Source: Armatimonadota bacterium | GTDB lineage: Bacteria; Armatimonadota; HRBIN16 | DNA: 64,000 nt | Direction: 5' to 3' | Assembly: GCA_026003175.1 (NCBI GenBank) | Contig: BPGT01000004.1 | Span: 62,001 to 126,000, forward strand | In this document: one piece after another, positions 26,024-36,231 of the stretch | Layout of the letters: every line of letters begins with the position of its first letter | Position numbering within the stretch: the stretch's first letter is position 1 | The notes under the pieces: model-generated | Database searches by the model: none | What the model was told of the DNA's origin: nothing | The model's input: the letters and a program-made list of their open reading frames with translations, nothing else | Translations under genes and position numbers: made by a program

Positions 26024-27058
26024 ATGCGCACGATTATCTCTACCGTGGGCACATCGCTGTTAAGCAATGCCGAACGCGCAGGCAAGAAGGATGACCTGCA
26101 GACCTACCTGCGCTTCACGGAACCGGAAAAAGCGAGCGCAGAGACCAACTCGCTAAGCCGCTTGCTGCAGGAGGGAGACCATATCGTTTTCCTGCACTCG
26201 CAGACGCAGGAGGGCAAACGCGCAGCAGAGGCTTTAGCCACCTTCTACAAGAACAACGGCTACCCGACGGAGCTACGCGAGGTCGCCGACCTGCAGTACC
26301 GTGAGAGCCGTTTCAAGATGCGCGGACTGCGCTCGCTGGTCGCTACACTGGTGGAGGTTATCCGCAGGGAGCGCGAGGCGGGCAGAAAGGTGCTGGTCAA
26401 CGCCACAGGAGGCTTCAAGGCGGAAATCGCCTACGCCACACTGGTGGGTTTACTGTTCGACGTGCCGGTGTACTACATCCACGAGGCGTTCCGGGAGATT
26501 ATCGAGCTACCTCCGACGCCCATCAGCTGGGACTTCAGCCTGATCGATACCTACGTGGACTTTTTCGACTGGATTAGCGCGGACCTGCGTCCGACGGCGG
26601 AGGTAGACCGTCGCCTGCGCCCGCTGCCTGATGAGATTCGCCTGTTGCTGGTGGAGGAAGAAGACTACACCATGCTCTCTCCCACGGGCGAGGCGTTTTA
26701 TGAGGCGTACAGGGCGCGCGTGGAGGCGGAGCGACCAACTCCCATCTACCTGCACCAGCGAGCTGTCCGTGCCTTGAGCTCGGCGGAACCGTCGGTGCGT
26801 CAGGTGCTGTACGAGCGACTGAAACGCCTGCGCGCTCCCGAAATGCGTAAGCAGAACTCGCACAGCGTGCATGGCAGCGACTGCCTGGTGTACCCGTCGG
26901 GCAACGTAGCAGAGCGCATCCTGTACTATGTGGACGAGCGCGGCAACGTGCGTGTGTGCGAGGTGTTCTGGGCACACAGCGACTACGAGAACGCGCTTGC
27001 AGAAGGGGTGTACAGGGCGCACTACCCCCGAGAACAGTTCGAGGAGTGGTATCCCTAG
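26024..27058 (+). CDS. CARF-domain (APE2256-type) protein with RelE-like C-terminal domain
   Basis: Residues 1-190 form a CARF domain: IISTVGTSLL at the first strand, then VNATGGFKAEIAYATLVG (about residues 125-142), the hallmark loop that binds cyclic oligoadenylate in type III CRISPR effectors and ring nucleases. A linker is followed by residues 250-344 that read like a RelE/ParE fold (LKRLRAPEMR, HGSDCLVYPSG, AERILYYVDERGNV, then HSDYENA). This matches the CARF-RelE layout of Cami1-type ribosome-dependent ribonucleases. An RKQNSH motif also resembles HEPN R-x4-H. No cas genes or array lie near. GGAGG precedes the ATG. Confidence 0.75.
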   Translation: MRTIISTVGTSLLSNAERAGKKDDLQTYLRFTEPEKASAETNSLSRLLQEGDHIVFLHSQTQEGKRAAEALATFYKNNGYPTELREVADLQYRESRFKMRGLRSLVATLVEVIRREREAGRKVLVNATGGFKAEIAYATLVGLLFDVPVYYIHEAFREIIELPPTPISWDFSLIDTYVDFFDWISADLRPTAEVDRRLRPLPDEIRLLLVEEEDYTMLSPTGEAFYEAYRARVEAERPTPIYLHQRAVRALSSAEPSVRQVLYERLKRLRAPEMRKQNSHSVHGSDCLVYPSGNVAERILYYVDERGNVRVCEVFWAHSDYENALAEGVYRAHYPREQFEEWYP

Positions 27059-29226
27059 AACAAACTCGGCTGTTGTTGTTCGCGAATCACCTGTTCAGGG
27101 CGGGGGAAGAGCAGGTCGAAATCCTCCCCGATCGCCTCGCGCAGGCGCAGGGCGAAGCGGTAGAGCTTGTTCGCGTAGTGCTCACGGTCTTCGTCGCCCG
27201 CGTAGTCTTCTATCATGCCCAGTGAGCCGTCCGCTCGTTGATACAGGCTCACGTAGTCGCCTACACTAACGCCTCGCACCGCTTCCGCCGCTTTGCGCTT
27301 GTTCTCGCTGGTGAAGGTCTTTTCGGTCACGCGCTCGCGTCGCGCCAGCTCTTCAATCGGGATCTCGCCGTTCAGGATGCGCAGGATGGTTTGCCGGTAT
27401 AACTTCGCGATGCCTTCTCGGTCGCCTTCCACCAGCTTCTGCAACACATCCGCGATGAACTGGCGTCCGTACGGTTCGTCGGCACGGGAGCGTAGAGAGG
27501 CTCCTTTGTATATCCAGTTGCCCTCGTAGTCCAGCAGGGCGTAGTTTTTGGTCTTGACCGAGATCATTGCACGGTAGCGTCCGTCGAAGCTAAGACGGAT
27601 GCCCTGGGGCAGGGTCTCCGCTATCCTCTGTACGTATGCCTCCTCTGCTTCCTGTCCCTCTACATCCACCGGCGGCTGGAAGTAGACGCCATCGGTGTCG
27701 ACCTCGATCACCTGACTTCCGGTGCGCTCCAGCTCTTCTACCAGCTGCATGGCGATTTTGCGTCCTTCCTCGGTGACCCTTTGCGCCGCGTCGAAGTCGT
27801 TGAAGGGGAAGTTCGCGCCCAGATAGCCGTAGAAGGAGTTAATCAGCACCTTGAAAGAGCCCTGGATGCCGTCCCAATAGGCGCGCTGGCGCGGGTCGGT
27901 GGCGCGGCGCAGCTGCGCTTTCGCTTCCAGGCGTCGACGGGTGAGCTCCTCCAGCGCGGGCAGAAACACGCCCAGTCGGTCGGAAGCGGGGGCAATGCGG
28001 TTCACCAGCATAATGCTGGGGTACAGGCTCTCCACGTCCGCCTTCACCACGCGCGGGATAACGCCTGTAAGCCGCACCTCAGTGTATCCGCCCGGGTAGT
28101 CGCGCGCGGGCTGGGGTTTGGGAATGGCGTAGCCTGCGTGCAGGTACGCCCGCACGAAGATAACGTTAATCTTCTCGCCGCTGCCAGCGGTGGCCACATG
28201 CTGGTAGGTATCGGGAACCATCTGCGTTTGGTAGAATTCGGTCGGTAGTACAATCTCTGCCAGCCGGGCGGTCTCTTGTACGTCCTGCAGGGCGTACTGA
28301 CGCACCTTTTCGGGGTCAGACCGCCACTGCTCAATCAGGTCGGCGCGGTCTACCAGCACACGCTCCTCCTCGGCGATTCCGTAGGCGCGAGCAACCTCTT
28401 TCAGCCCATAACTTTGCAGGTCGCCCTTTGCCCAGTCGTAGCGCTGCACGGCGAAGTAGGTATCCACCACATGACGTCCCGGGATGTACACGGGGCGATA
28501 AGGACGGTTAATGGCGCCGATGGGCAGGTTGCGCTCGCTGCCGATAGTCATTGGTTGCCCGCTACGTCCTATCGTGAGGGAGACACCATGTCGTCTGGCG
28601 CGTTCTATCAGGTAGGGCAGGTCAAAGCCGTAGAGATTATGCCCTTCTATCACGTCGGGGTCGCGCTCGCGCACACACTGCACGAATCGCTGCAACATCT
28701 GTGCTTCATCTGTGTCGTCCAGCACGTCGCTCCAGCCTCGGTTATCATGCAGCACAATCAGCAAGACCCGGTTAGCAGGTTCCTGTGGGTTCAACCCGAC
28801 GGTTTCGATATCCACCTGCATCCGATGTACGTCGTCGAAACTCATCTCTTTGAACAGCGTATGCCCGGAAAGCATCAGGAACTGCCGTTCGGGGCTGCCG
28901 TAGGCGATAACGTCCACATGCATGTCGCGCAGGCGCATCCGTGCGCTCTGATATTCCGACCATGAGCTGAATTGCGCCATCCAGCAGAAGCCGTCACCGT
29001 CCAGCTGCTTCCACTGCGCGTCGATATCCGTAAATCGCTGGGTGGTGAGCAACCAGGGAGTAAATGGTTCGCGCCAGCTGGTGCATGAGCCGTTGGGTGT
29101 GCGTTGACGAAGGATGGCTTCGGTGTCGGTCACCTCTATTGCCACCAGGCGCGGCGTATCCCTCCAGCCGAAGAGGATTTGCTCGGCGGGAAGGGCAGGG
29201 GCGTCAATATCGAAAAGATTCATCAT
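27055..29226 (-). CDS. Family B DNA polymerase with 3'-5' exonuclease and C-terminal clamp-binding motif
   Basis: Exonuclease motifs come first (QVDIETVG near residue 137, then GHNLYGFDLPYL). Polymerase motif A is DVESLYPSIM (D about 397), motif B KVLINSFYGYLG (about 458-469) and motif C VDTDGVYF (about 509-516), where DTDG replaces the usual DTDS but both catalytic Asp remain. The last residues, QQQPSLF, match the bacterial beta-clamp binding peptide (QxxLF type). At about 724 aa it is near the size of Pol II. ATG 29226 sits 8 bases after AGGAG. It overlaps the CARF gene tail to tail by 4 bases. A repair or bypass role is inferred. Confidence 0.9.
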   Translation of the reverse strand: MMNLFDIDAPALPAEQILFGWRDTPRLVAIEVTDTEAILRQRTPNGSCTSWREPFTPWLLTTQRFTDIDAQWKQLDGDGFCWMAQFSSWSEYQSARMRLRDMHVDVIAYGSPERQFLMLSGHTLFKEMSFDDVHRMQVDIETVGLNPQEPANRVLLIVLHDNRGWSDVLDDTDEAQMLQRFVQCVRERDPDVIEGHNLYGFDLPYLIERARRHGVSLTIGRSGQPMTIGSERNLPIGAINRPYRPVYIPGRHVVDTYFAVQRYDWAKGDLQSYGLKEVARAYGIAEEERVLVDRADLIEQWRSDPEKVRQYALQDVQETARLAEIVLPTEFYQTQMVPDTYQHVATAGSGEKINVIFVRAYLHAGYAIPKPQPARDYPGGYTEVRLTGVIPRVVKADVESLYPSIMLVNRIAPASDRLGVFLPALEELTRRRLEAKAQLRRATDPRQRAYWDGIQGSFKVLINSFYGYLGANFPFNDFDAAQRVTEEGRKIAMQLVEELERTGSQVIEVDTDGVYFQPPVDVEGQEAEEAYVQRIAETLPQGIRLSFDGRYRAMISVKTKNYALLDYEGNWIYKGASLRSRADEPYGRQFIADVLQKLVEGDREGIAKLYRQTILRILNGEIPIEELARRERVTEKTFTSENKRKAAEAVRGVSVGDYVSLYQRADGSLGMIEDYAGDEDREHYANKLYRFALRLREAIGEDFDLLFPRPEQVIREQQQPSLF

Positions 29227-29295
29227 CTCGCCCACTCCTCACAGAGTACTGCTATTATACCTGAAGGGGGCACTATCGGGAAGCAACACCCGAGT

Positions 29296-31980
29296 CTACG
29301 CCGCGACCGGTTGCTCCTGCTCACGCGGGGATGCCCATCGGGCGAGCATGGCTCGCAGGTCGTTCTCCTTGAAGGGCTTGCTGAGATAGTCGTCCATGCC
29401 CACCTGCAAGCACATCTCGCGGTCGCCCTCCATCGCGTCGGCGGTCATGGCGATAATCACCTGATGGTGTTTGCCGGAGCCGTTCTCCCGCTCGCGGATA
29501 AGACGTGTGGCTTCATAGCCGTCCATAAGGGGCATGTGCACGTCCATGAACACGATGTCGTATAGCTGATGAGCCGTTTTATCCAGAGCTGCCTGCCCGT
29601 CGTGCGCGGTATCCACCTTGCAGCCCATTTTTTCCAGCATCCGCACCGCCACTTTACGGTTGACTTCGTTATCCTCTACCAGTAGGATGTGCAAGCCGGC
29701 AGGCACATCGGTGTCCTCCTGTGCTGGAGGGTCGGCATGTTCCGGCTGTGTACCCTCTTTCGCTATAGGCAAAGGTAGCTCTACCCAGAAGGTGCTACCC
29801 ACACCCACTTCGCTGTGCACGTGGATGCGCCCGCCCATCAACTCCGTGAGTCGCTTGCAGATGGTCAAACCCAGACCAGTGCCGCCGTAGCGACGGGTAG
29901 TGGAGCTGTCTGCCTGAGTGAAGGCTTCAAAAATAGATTCGAGACGCTCTGGGGAGATACCGATACCGGTGTCGCGCACCGCCAGTCGCACCCATACCTT
30001 ATTACCCTCATCGGTGATGGGGCTTATCTCCACCACCACTTCACCCTGCTCGGTGAACTTGATGGCGTTATTGACCAGGTTGCTCAGTATCTGGCGCAGG
30101 CGCATGGGGTCTGCCAGCACGGCAGAAGGAAGGTCTTCCGCAATCTCCGCACGCAGAGCGAGGTCCTTTTGTCTGGCGCGTGCAGAGAACAATTTGACCA
30201 CGTCCTCGCCCAGTTCGCGCAGGTCGGTGGGAACCTGTTCCAGGGTCATCTTGCCCGCTTCAATCTTGGCAATGTCCAGAATATCGTTCAGGATAGACAG
30301 CAACAGGTCTGCACTGGAGCGCAGGGTTTTCAGATAGTCGCGCTGTTCGTCGTCCAGAGGAGTGCCCATGAGCAGTTCGGTCATGCCGATAATGCCGTTC
30401 ATCGGGGTGCGGATCTCATGGCTCATGTTGGCGAGAAACTCCGATTTGGCGTGGCTGGCTGCTTCAGCAGCCACCGCCAGTTCCTGCGCCCGCAGCAGCG
30501 CTATCTCCAGCTGAGCGTTGGCTGCGGCGAGTTCCTCCTCCGTTCGCTTGCGCTCGGTGACGTCACGCACTACAGCGACAACGGTGCTGTCTTCACAGGG
30601 CGACAGACGCGCCTCGAAGTACTGCAGCCCGTACTGTGGATGTCGTAAAGAGTATTCGAAGGACTGCACCTGACCGGTACTCTGGGCGCGTGTGAAGGCA
30701 TCCTGTGTCTTGCTGGCGACCTCTTCAGGCAGCACTTCCCAAACGGTTCTGCCGATGAAATACTCCGGAGACACCAGAAGCTGCCCCCTGTCCGGAGAAT
30801 AGTAATCTAGAAAGCGAAGACTGGTATCCAGGAGAAAAACCATATCCGGCAGTGCATGCATCACGGCACGACGGCGTGCTTCGCTTTCCCGCAATGCTTC
30901 CATATCACGCCTCCGCTGTAGCACGCCGCCGGTGATGTCTGCCGCCATCTGCAGCAGATGTGCATCTGTAGCACGCCACAGGTCGGACTCGTGGATGTTG
31001 ACAAAGGTCATGAAACCAACCAGCCGCCCCTCGATACGCACAGGGAGTGCAAGCACCGATTCCGCGCCGGTAGCACGCATCGCGCGGCGTACCGGCTCCG
31101 CTTCAGGAGGTAGATGCTCCACATGCTGCACCACGAGGGGGGAGCCCCCTTCTATCCGGCGTAAACCCCATTGCAGGTACTCTATGGGCAGGCTATTCCA
31201 CGCCAGCAGTCGCGTTTTGCTATCCGGGTGGAACCATCGGTGCGTGATATCGAAAGCATCGCCCCTTTCATTCAACAGGAACAACCCTGCGCGTTCCGCT
31301 CCACACAGACGACTTATCTCCGACAGACACCATCCCACTGCGGCGTCGAAATCCGGATTGTGGATATAGTTGGAGGCGATGCCCGCCAGGGTATTCTCAA
31401 TGTGCAGCCGGGTTTGCAACCGTTGTTCGGTGTGCTTGAGGTCGGTGATGTCGTACGACACACCGATAACGCCCTGCACCCGTCCCTGTGCATCCCGCTG
31501 CGGCACATAATGACACTGGTACCAGAGACCCCCAACCTGTATGAAGCGACTGACCGTCTCTCCCTGCAATGCGCGACGGATGGAATCGACTATATCCGGG
31601 TAATCCTTATACAGTTCCAACGCGCTTTGTCCAACCACCTCGCCCGGCGATAGACCAAGCCTCTTGAGCCCTTTGCCGTCGGAGTAGGTAAAACGCCCGC
31701 GAGAGTCCAGCACGTAAATGACCACCGGCAAGTTGTCGCGGATGACTTGCAGATGCATCTGGTGCAATTGCACCTGCTGTGCCACCTGTTTGAGGCTTCG
31801 ACAGTGATGCAGCAGCGCGGTAACGAGTAGCGCCACCACTAGGGCGGAGGCAGCGTGACCAGGCAAGGTACCGGTGTTTGCCGGATAACCATGTGCCCAC
31901 GCCAGCGCAGTAAATACGAGAACGCCAACAACTACTCCAATAAGACTATCTGTCCATCTGTAGCGATAAAGCGGTTGCAT
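29296..31980 (-). CDS. Hybrid sensor histidine kinase/response regulator (PAS-GAF-PAS-HisKA-HATPase-REC)
   Basis: ATG 31980 is chosen because GAGAGG lies upstream. Two membrane helices (about residues 10-60) are followed by a PAS domain ([19 protein letters not shown]), a GAF domain, a second PAS ([16 protein letters not shown]), a coiled coil, HisKA with the phosphoacceptor His in [16 protein letters not shown], an HATPase domain (NNAIKFT, DTGIGI, GTGLGL) and a C-terminal receiver ([11 protein letters not shown], phosphoacceptor Asp in [12 protein letters not shown]). The signal sensed is unknown. No separate response regulator is adjacent. Confidence 0.95.
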   Translation of the reverse strand: MQPLYRYRWTDSLIGVVVGVLVFTALAWAHGYPANTGTLPGHAASALVVALLVTALLHHCRSLKQVAQQVQLHQMHLQVIRDNLPVVIYVLDSRGRFTYSDGKGLKRLGLSPGEVVGQSALELYKDYPDIVDSIRRALQGETVSRFIQVGGLWYQCHYVPQRDAQGRVQGVIGVSYDITDLKHTEQRLQTRLHIENTLAGIASNYIHNPDFDAAVGWCLSEISRLCGAERAGLFLLNERGDAFDITHRWFHPDSKTRLLAWNSLPIEYLQWGLRRIEGGSPLVVQHVEHLPPEAEPVRRAMRATGAESVLALPVRIEGRLVGFMTFVNIHESDLWRATDAHLLQMAADITGGVLQRRRDMEALRESEARRRAVMHALPDMVFLLDTSLRFLDYYSPDRGQLLVSPEYFIGRTVWEVLPEEVASKTQDAFTRAQSTGQVQSFEYSLRHPQYGLQYFEARLSPCEDSTVVAVVRDVTERKRTEEELAAANAQLEIALLRAQELAVAAEAASHAKSEFLANMSHEIRTPMNGIIGMTELLMGTPLDDEQRDYLKTLRSSADLLLSILNDILDIAKIEAGKMTLEQVPTDLRELGEDVVKLFSARARQKDLALRAEIAEDLPSAVLADPMRLRQILSNLVNNAIKFTEQGEVVVEISPITDEGNKVWVRLAVRDTGIGISPERLESIFEAFTQADSSTTRRYGGTGLGLTICKRLTELMGGRIHVHSEVGVGSTFWVELPLPIAKEGTQPEHADPPAQEDTDVPAGLHILLVEDNEVNRKVAVRMLEKMGCKVDTAHDGQAALDKTAHQLYDIVFMDVHMPLMDGYEATRLIRERENGSGKHHQVIIAMTADAMEGDREMCLQVGMDDYLSKPFKENDLRAMLARWASPREQEQPVAA

Positions 31981-32209
31981 AACCGTATTCCTCTCCACGA
32001 GATTGTTCCATAAGGGGCTGCTTTTGTACACAGCGTACCCCCTCGAAATCGCCATGGGGGTTACTTGCCTGGGGTGGCGAAGCTCACGCCGGGCTGTAGC
32101 CCAGCCTTCAGGTTGCGTTCACTTTTTGCGCTACACGGCTACCCTGCGAAGACGGGGCTTTGTGGGGGGAACGGCTTAGCCGTGACTGCGACATGCCCCC
32201 GTCATCTGG

Positions 32210-32215
32210 TATAAT
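32210..32215 (+). promoter_or_regulatory. -10 element giving a probable leaderless mfd mRNA
   Basis: TATAAT ends 5 bases before GTG 32221 and 11 bases before ATG 32227. There is no Shine-Dalgarno sequence in between. Confidence 0.5.
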
Positions 32216-32226
32216 TTCTGGTGACA

Positions 32227-35200
32227 ATGAACGTTCCTCGTTTACAGGAGCTGCTACAACCCCTCCGCGCGCTGCCCGGCGTGCGTGCTTGCGCTCATCT
32301 GCTCTCACCTCAATCGCACCGCACCGAGTTCACCGACGTTTCGGGTAACCTGCTACCCTTGCTGGTCTCTATCTCGCTTACCGAAGACTGTCCCCCGTTG
32401 TGTGTACTGGTCGCGGATACGCAGCGGGCGCAGACCCTGGCTCTGGACCTGGCAGTGCTGGGTGTGCCGGAAGAGCAGGTAGTGGTGCTACCTTCGGTGC
32501 TGGGCGAGCTGTTCGAAGATACCCCGCCCGACCTGCACCTCATCGGTAGCCGTATCGAGTCGCTATGGAAGGTCGCTACCGGGCAGGCACGGGTGCTGAT
32601 TGCCACCCCGCAGAGCCTGCTGGAGCCGACCTTACCTCCTGATGCACTGCGCGAAGCCGCTTTCACCTTACGCAAGGGCGAGATGGTGGATATGGAAGAG
32701 TTACTGCGCCGACTGGTGCAGCTGGGCTACGAGCGCGAGCAGATGGTAGCTCAGCGCGGGCAGTTCAGCCGACGCGGGGGCATTCTGGATATCTTTCCCG
32801 TGCACGCCGACGAGCCGGTGCGCATGGAGTTCTTCGGCGACGAAATAGACCGCTTACAACCCTTTGACCCCGATTCGCAGCGAGCGAGCGGACATCTGGA
32901 CGAATGCACCATCACGCCCGCTTGTGAGGTGTTGTGGGACTGTGCGCAGGTGGAAGACGCTGCCCGCACCTTGCAGCGGATACTGGACGAGGCTCTGGTG
33001 CAACTAGCGACAGAAGGCAGCGAGCGAGCGCTAGACCTGCTGCGCCAGCGCGTCGAGGACGACCTGTTGCGCCTGCAAAATCGGGTATCGTTTGAGAGGC
33101 TGGAACACTACATCGCGCTACTGCACCCGGGCGTCAACGCGCTGCAGTACCTGCCGCCCGATTGCCTGCTGGTGCTGGAGGAGCCTTTGCAGCAACAGAC
33201 CGTTTACGCGCAATCCAGCCGCGAGACACTGGACGTGTTGTCGCATCGGGTGAAGCGCGGTGAAATGCTCCCTCTGCAGAAGTTATGGCAAAGCGTACCG
33301 CTTGCCGTGCCGCAGCCAGAGCATTTTGCCAGCGTGCTGGAGCATATCCTGAAGGGTAGGCAGTGGGTAGCGTTCAGCAGTATCCCCGCGCCTAGTGAGA
33401 TGCTTCCCAAAGTTCGTGAGGACGAACTGGCTGCCCGCGCCCTGCCGGGCTATAGAGGGCAGTTACCTGCGTTGATGGGCACGCTGCGCAACTGGCTGCA
33501 GAGCGGATGTGTGGTGGTGGTCGCTACCGAACAACCGCACCGGGTGAGCGAGATTCTGGAAGAGCACGAGTTGTTCCCTGCCGCCATCCCCTCAGAGGGC
33601 GAGCGTGGAGCGTTGGTGGTAGCGCACGCGCGCCTGTCCAGCGGCTTCCTGTGGGAGAAAGCGCGTCTGGTGGTGCTGACCGACGCCGAGCTGTTCGGTG
33701 CAAGCAGGGTGCGCATCCTGCGTCGGTACGTGCATGAGGGCATTCCGCTTTCGTCTATTCTGGACCTGCGCCCGGGCGACTATGTGGTGCACGTCCATCA
33801 TGGCATCGGCATCTATCGTGGCATCGTGCAGCGCGAGGTACTGGGCGTACGCCGAGATTATCTGCTCATCCAGTACGCTGCGCCCGACACCCTGCTGGTT
33901 CCCACCGACCAGATTGACCGCCTGCAGAAGTATATCGGTTCGGAGGAGAACCCGCCCGAGGTACATCGTCTGGGTGGCTCAGAGTGGGCGTTGACCAAGC
34001 GACGGGCGAAAGCGAAGGCGCGTAAGATGGCAGAGGAGCTGATACGCCTGTACGCCGCGCGCGAAGCTGCTGAACGCCCACCCTACAGCCCCGACACCCC
34101 CTGGCAGCAGGAGATGGAATCGGCGTTTCCCTACGAGGAAACGCCCGACCAGCGGCGCGCTATCCTGGAAGTGAAGCGCGATATGGAAGGCAGCCGCAAA
34201 CCGATGGACCGGCTGATATGTGGCGACGTTGGCTTCGGCAAAACGGAAGTAGCCGTTCGCGCCGCGTTCAAGGCGGTCATGGAGGGCAGGCAAGTCGCGG
34301 TAATGTGTCCTACCACTGTGCTCGCTGCGCAACACTACAACACTTTCCGCGAACGGTTCGCCGCTTACCCTATCCGCGTGGAGCTGCTCAGCCGCTTCCG
34401 CTCTCCCAAAGAGCAGAAAGAGGTGATAGAAGGGTTGCGCGTGGGCGCGGTGGACGTGGTGATTGGCACGCACCGACTGCTTTCCAAAGATGTACATTTC
34501 CACAATCTGGGGCTGCTGGTGGTAGATGAAGAACAGCGATTCGGTGTCGCGCAAAAAGAGCACCTCAAGCGGCTGCGCACACAGGTAGACGTGCTCACGC
34601 TGACCGCTACGCCCATCCCGCGCACCCTGCACATCGCGCTGGGCGGTTTGAGGCCGATGAGCGTGATTAATGACCCGCCGTTCGGAAGGCTGCCCATCCG
34701 CACCATCGTCCGTCCGTACGATGACGACGTGGTACGCGAAGCCATCCTGCGCGAGCTGGAACGTGGCGGACAGGTATACTATGTGCACAACCGCGTGCAA
34801 AGCATTTACCATGTCGCCCAGCATGTGCAGGAGCTGGTGCCCTTCGCACGAGTGCGTGTAGCGCACGGGCAGATGCCCGACGACGAGCTGGAAGAGGTGA
34901 TGCTGGGCTTCTATCACCATGATTTCGACGTGCTGGTGTGCACCACCATTATCGAGAACGGACTGGATGTGCCTAACGCCAACACGCTGATTGTGGAGCG
35001 AGCGCATCGGATGGGGCTGGCGCAACTCTACCAGCTACGGGGGCGCGTAGGGCGTAGCGACCGTCAGGCGTATGCCTACTTCTTCTACCGCAACGACACC
35101 AAACTGGATGAGCGTGCTCAGCAACGGCTGAACGCCCTACGCGAGTTTGCGGGGTTGGGGTCAGGGCTGAAGCTGGCGATGCGTGACTTGGAGATTCGCG

Positions 35201-35766
35201 GCGCGGGCAACCTGCTGGGCGCAGAACAACATGGCGCGATGGTCTCGGTTGGCTTTGAGCTGTACGCCGAGATGTTAGCGGAAGCCATCCGCGAGCTGCG
35301 CGGTCAGCCTGAAGAGACCTTCTTCCTGCCGCCGGTGGATGCGCCAGTGAACGTGTATATCCCGCCCGCCTACATCGCCGACGAGTCGCAGCGCATCTTC
35401 TTCTACAAGAAGATGGCGGCGGTACGCCAGATGCAGGACGTAGACGAGATAGAGGCGGAGCTGCGCGACCGCTTCGGGCCGTTGCCGGAGGTGGTGCAAA
35501 ACGCGCTGTGGCTGCTACGCCTGCGCTTGCAGGCGGCGCGTATCGGCATCGCCGAGGTGAAGGCAGACAAGCAGTGGGCAAGCATCCGTTTTCAGGGGCA
35601 CGTTCGACTCACACCGCAGGCGGTACGAGCACTGGCGCATGTTTACCGCCAGCACCAGTTTACCGGTGAAGGAGTACGGGTATCGTTGGCGGGGAGCAGT
35701 TCACCTCTGGCTGCCCTAGCGGATATCTTTGACTTGCTGGAGAACGCCCTGCGACAGAAGGTGTAG
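32227..35766 (+). CDS. mfd: Transcription-repair coupling factor
   Basis: Mfd displaces RNA polymerase stalled at DNA lesions and recruits UvrA. The protein (about 1179 aa) has the UvrB-homology region at the N-terminus, the RNA polymerase interaction domain (DYVVHVHHGIGIYRG), then the helicase core: ICGDVGFGKTEVA (Walker A), VVDEEQRFGV (motif II, DEEQ), TLTATPIPRTL (motif III) and QLRGRVGRS (motif VI), and a C-terminal TRCF domain. The start is ATG 32227 or GTG 32221; both are very close to the -10 element. Confidence 0.97.
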   Translation: MNVPRLQELLQPLRALPGVRACAHLLSPQSHRTEFTDVSGNLLPLLVSISLTEDCPPLCVLVADTQRAQTLALDLAVLGVPEEQVVVLPSVLGELFEDTPPDLHLIGSRIESLWKVATGQARVLIATPQSLLEPTLPPDALREAAFTLRKGEMVDMEELLRRLVQLGYEREQMVAQRGQFSRRGGILDIFPVHADEPVRMEFFGDEIDRLQPFDPDSQRASGHLDECTITPACEVLWDCAQVEDAARTLQRILDEALVQLATEGSERALDLLRQRVEDDLLRLQNRVSFERLEHYIALLHPGVNALQYLPPDCLLVLEEPLQQQTVYAQSSRETLDVLSHRVKRGEMLPLQKLWQSVPLAVPQPEHFASVLEHILKGRQWVAFSSIPAPSEMLPKVREDELAARALPGYRGQLPALMGTLRNWLQSGCVVVVATEQPHRVSEILEEHELFPAAIPSEGERGALVVAHARLSSGFLWEKARLVVLTDAELFGASRVRILRRYVHEGIPLSSILDLRPGDYVVHVHHGIGIYRGIVQREVLGVRRDYLLIQYAAPDTLLVPTDQIDRLQKYIGSEENPPEVHRLGGSEWALTKRRAKAKARKMAEELIRLYAAREAAERPPYSPDTPWQQEMESAFPYEETPDQRRAILEVKRDMEGSRKPMDRLICGDVGFGKTEVAVRAAFKAVMEGRQVAVMCPTTVLAAQHYNTFRERFAAYPIRVELLSRFRSPKEQKEVIEGLRVGAVDVVIGTHRLLSKDVHFHNLGLLVVDEEQRFGVAQKEHLKRLRTQVDVLTLTATPIPRTLHIALGGLRPMSVINDPPFGRLPIRTIVRPYDDDVVREAILRELERGGQVYYVHNRVQSIYHVAQHVQELVPFARVRVAHGQMPDDELEEVMLGFYHHDFDVLVCTTIIENGLDVPNANTLIVERAHRMGLAQLYQLRGRVGRSDRQAYAYFFYRNDTKLDERAQQRLNALREFAGLGSGLKLAMRDLEIRGAGNLLGAEQHGAMVSVGFELYAEMLAEAIRELRGQPEETFFLPPVDAPVNVYIPPAYIADESQRIFFYKKMAAVRQMQDVDEIEAELRDRFGPLPEVVQNALWLLRLRLQAARIGIAEVKADKQWASIRFQGHVRLTPQAVRALAHVYRQHQFTGEGVRVSLAGSSSPLAALADIFDLLENALRQKV

Positions 35767-35982
35767 CCCGACCTTCTCCCACTGCACTGCCTTACCACGC
35801 ATCCAGCTGTGATTCTGCCCATCCACCATATAGCAGACAAATACAAGGGGGATATATACGCTGAAAGCTAATGACCTGTAAGACTAACACAGGGACTACT
35901 TTCGTGGAGAACCCGTATGCTTTCCATCGCTGCGATTCTATGATAATATATCGCTGTCTACACTTGCAGGAGGGAGCGCATT

Positions 35983-36231
35983 ATGGGACAAAACCTGCTC
36001 GAACGGATTACCATCAATCCATCCATCTTCGGCGGTAAGCCCGTGATAAGAGGCTTGCGCATCAAGGTGGAAACCATTTTGTCCTTGCTAGAGCAGGGGG
36101 CAACACCTCAAGAGATTCTGCAAGATTACCCTGATCTGGAAATGGAGGATATTCGGGCTTGCCTTGCCTATGCGCGCTCTCTGGTAGCCAATGAGCAAAT
36201 TGAGATCGTATCCATTGAGGGAGCTGCATGA
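35983..36231 (+). CDS. DUF433 protein, probable antitoxin
   Basis: The 82 residues match DUF433: ITINPSIFGGKPVIRGLRIKV then VETILSLLEQGATPQEILQDYP, a helix-turn-helix-like fold. DUF433 genes typically pair with DUF5615 PIN-like genes as toxin-antitoxin modules. The stop overlaps the next start (ATGA). AGGAGGG precedes the ATG, and TATGATAAT lies about 45 bases upstream. Confidence 0.85.
   Translation: MGQNLLERITINPSIFGGKPVIRGLRIKVETILSLLEQGATPQEILQDYPDLEMEDIRACLAYARSLVANEQIEIVSIEGAA

Noticed and set aside
26024-27058. CRISPR locus around the CARF gene
   Set aside because: No direct-repeat array and no cas genes were found on either side; neighbours are a PEP-CTERM peptidase and a DNA polymerase.
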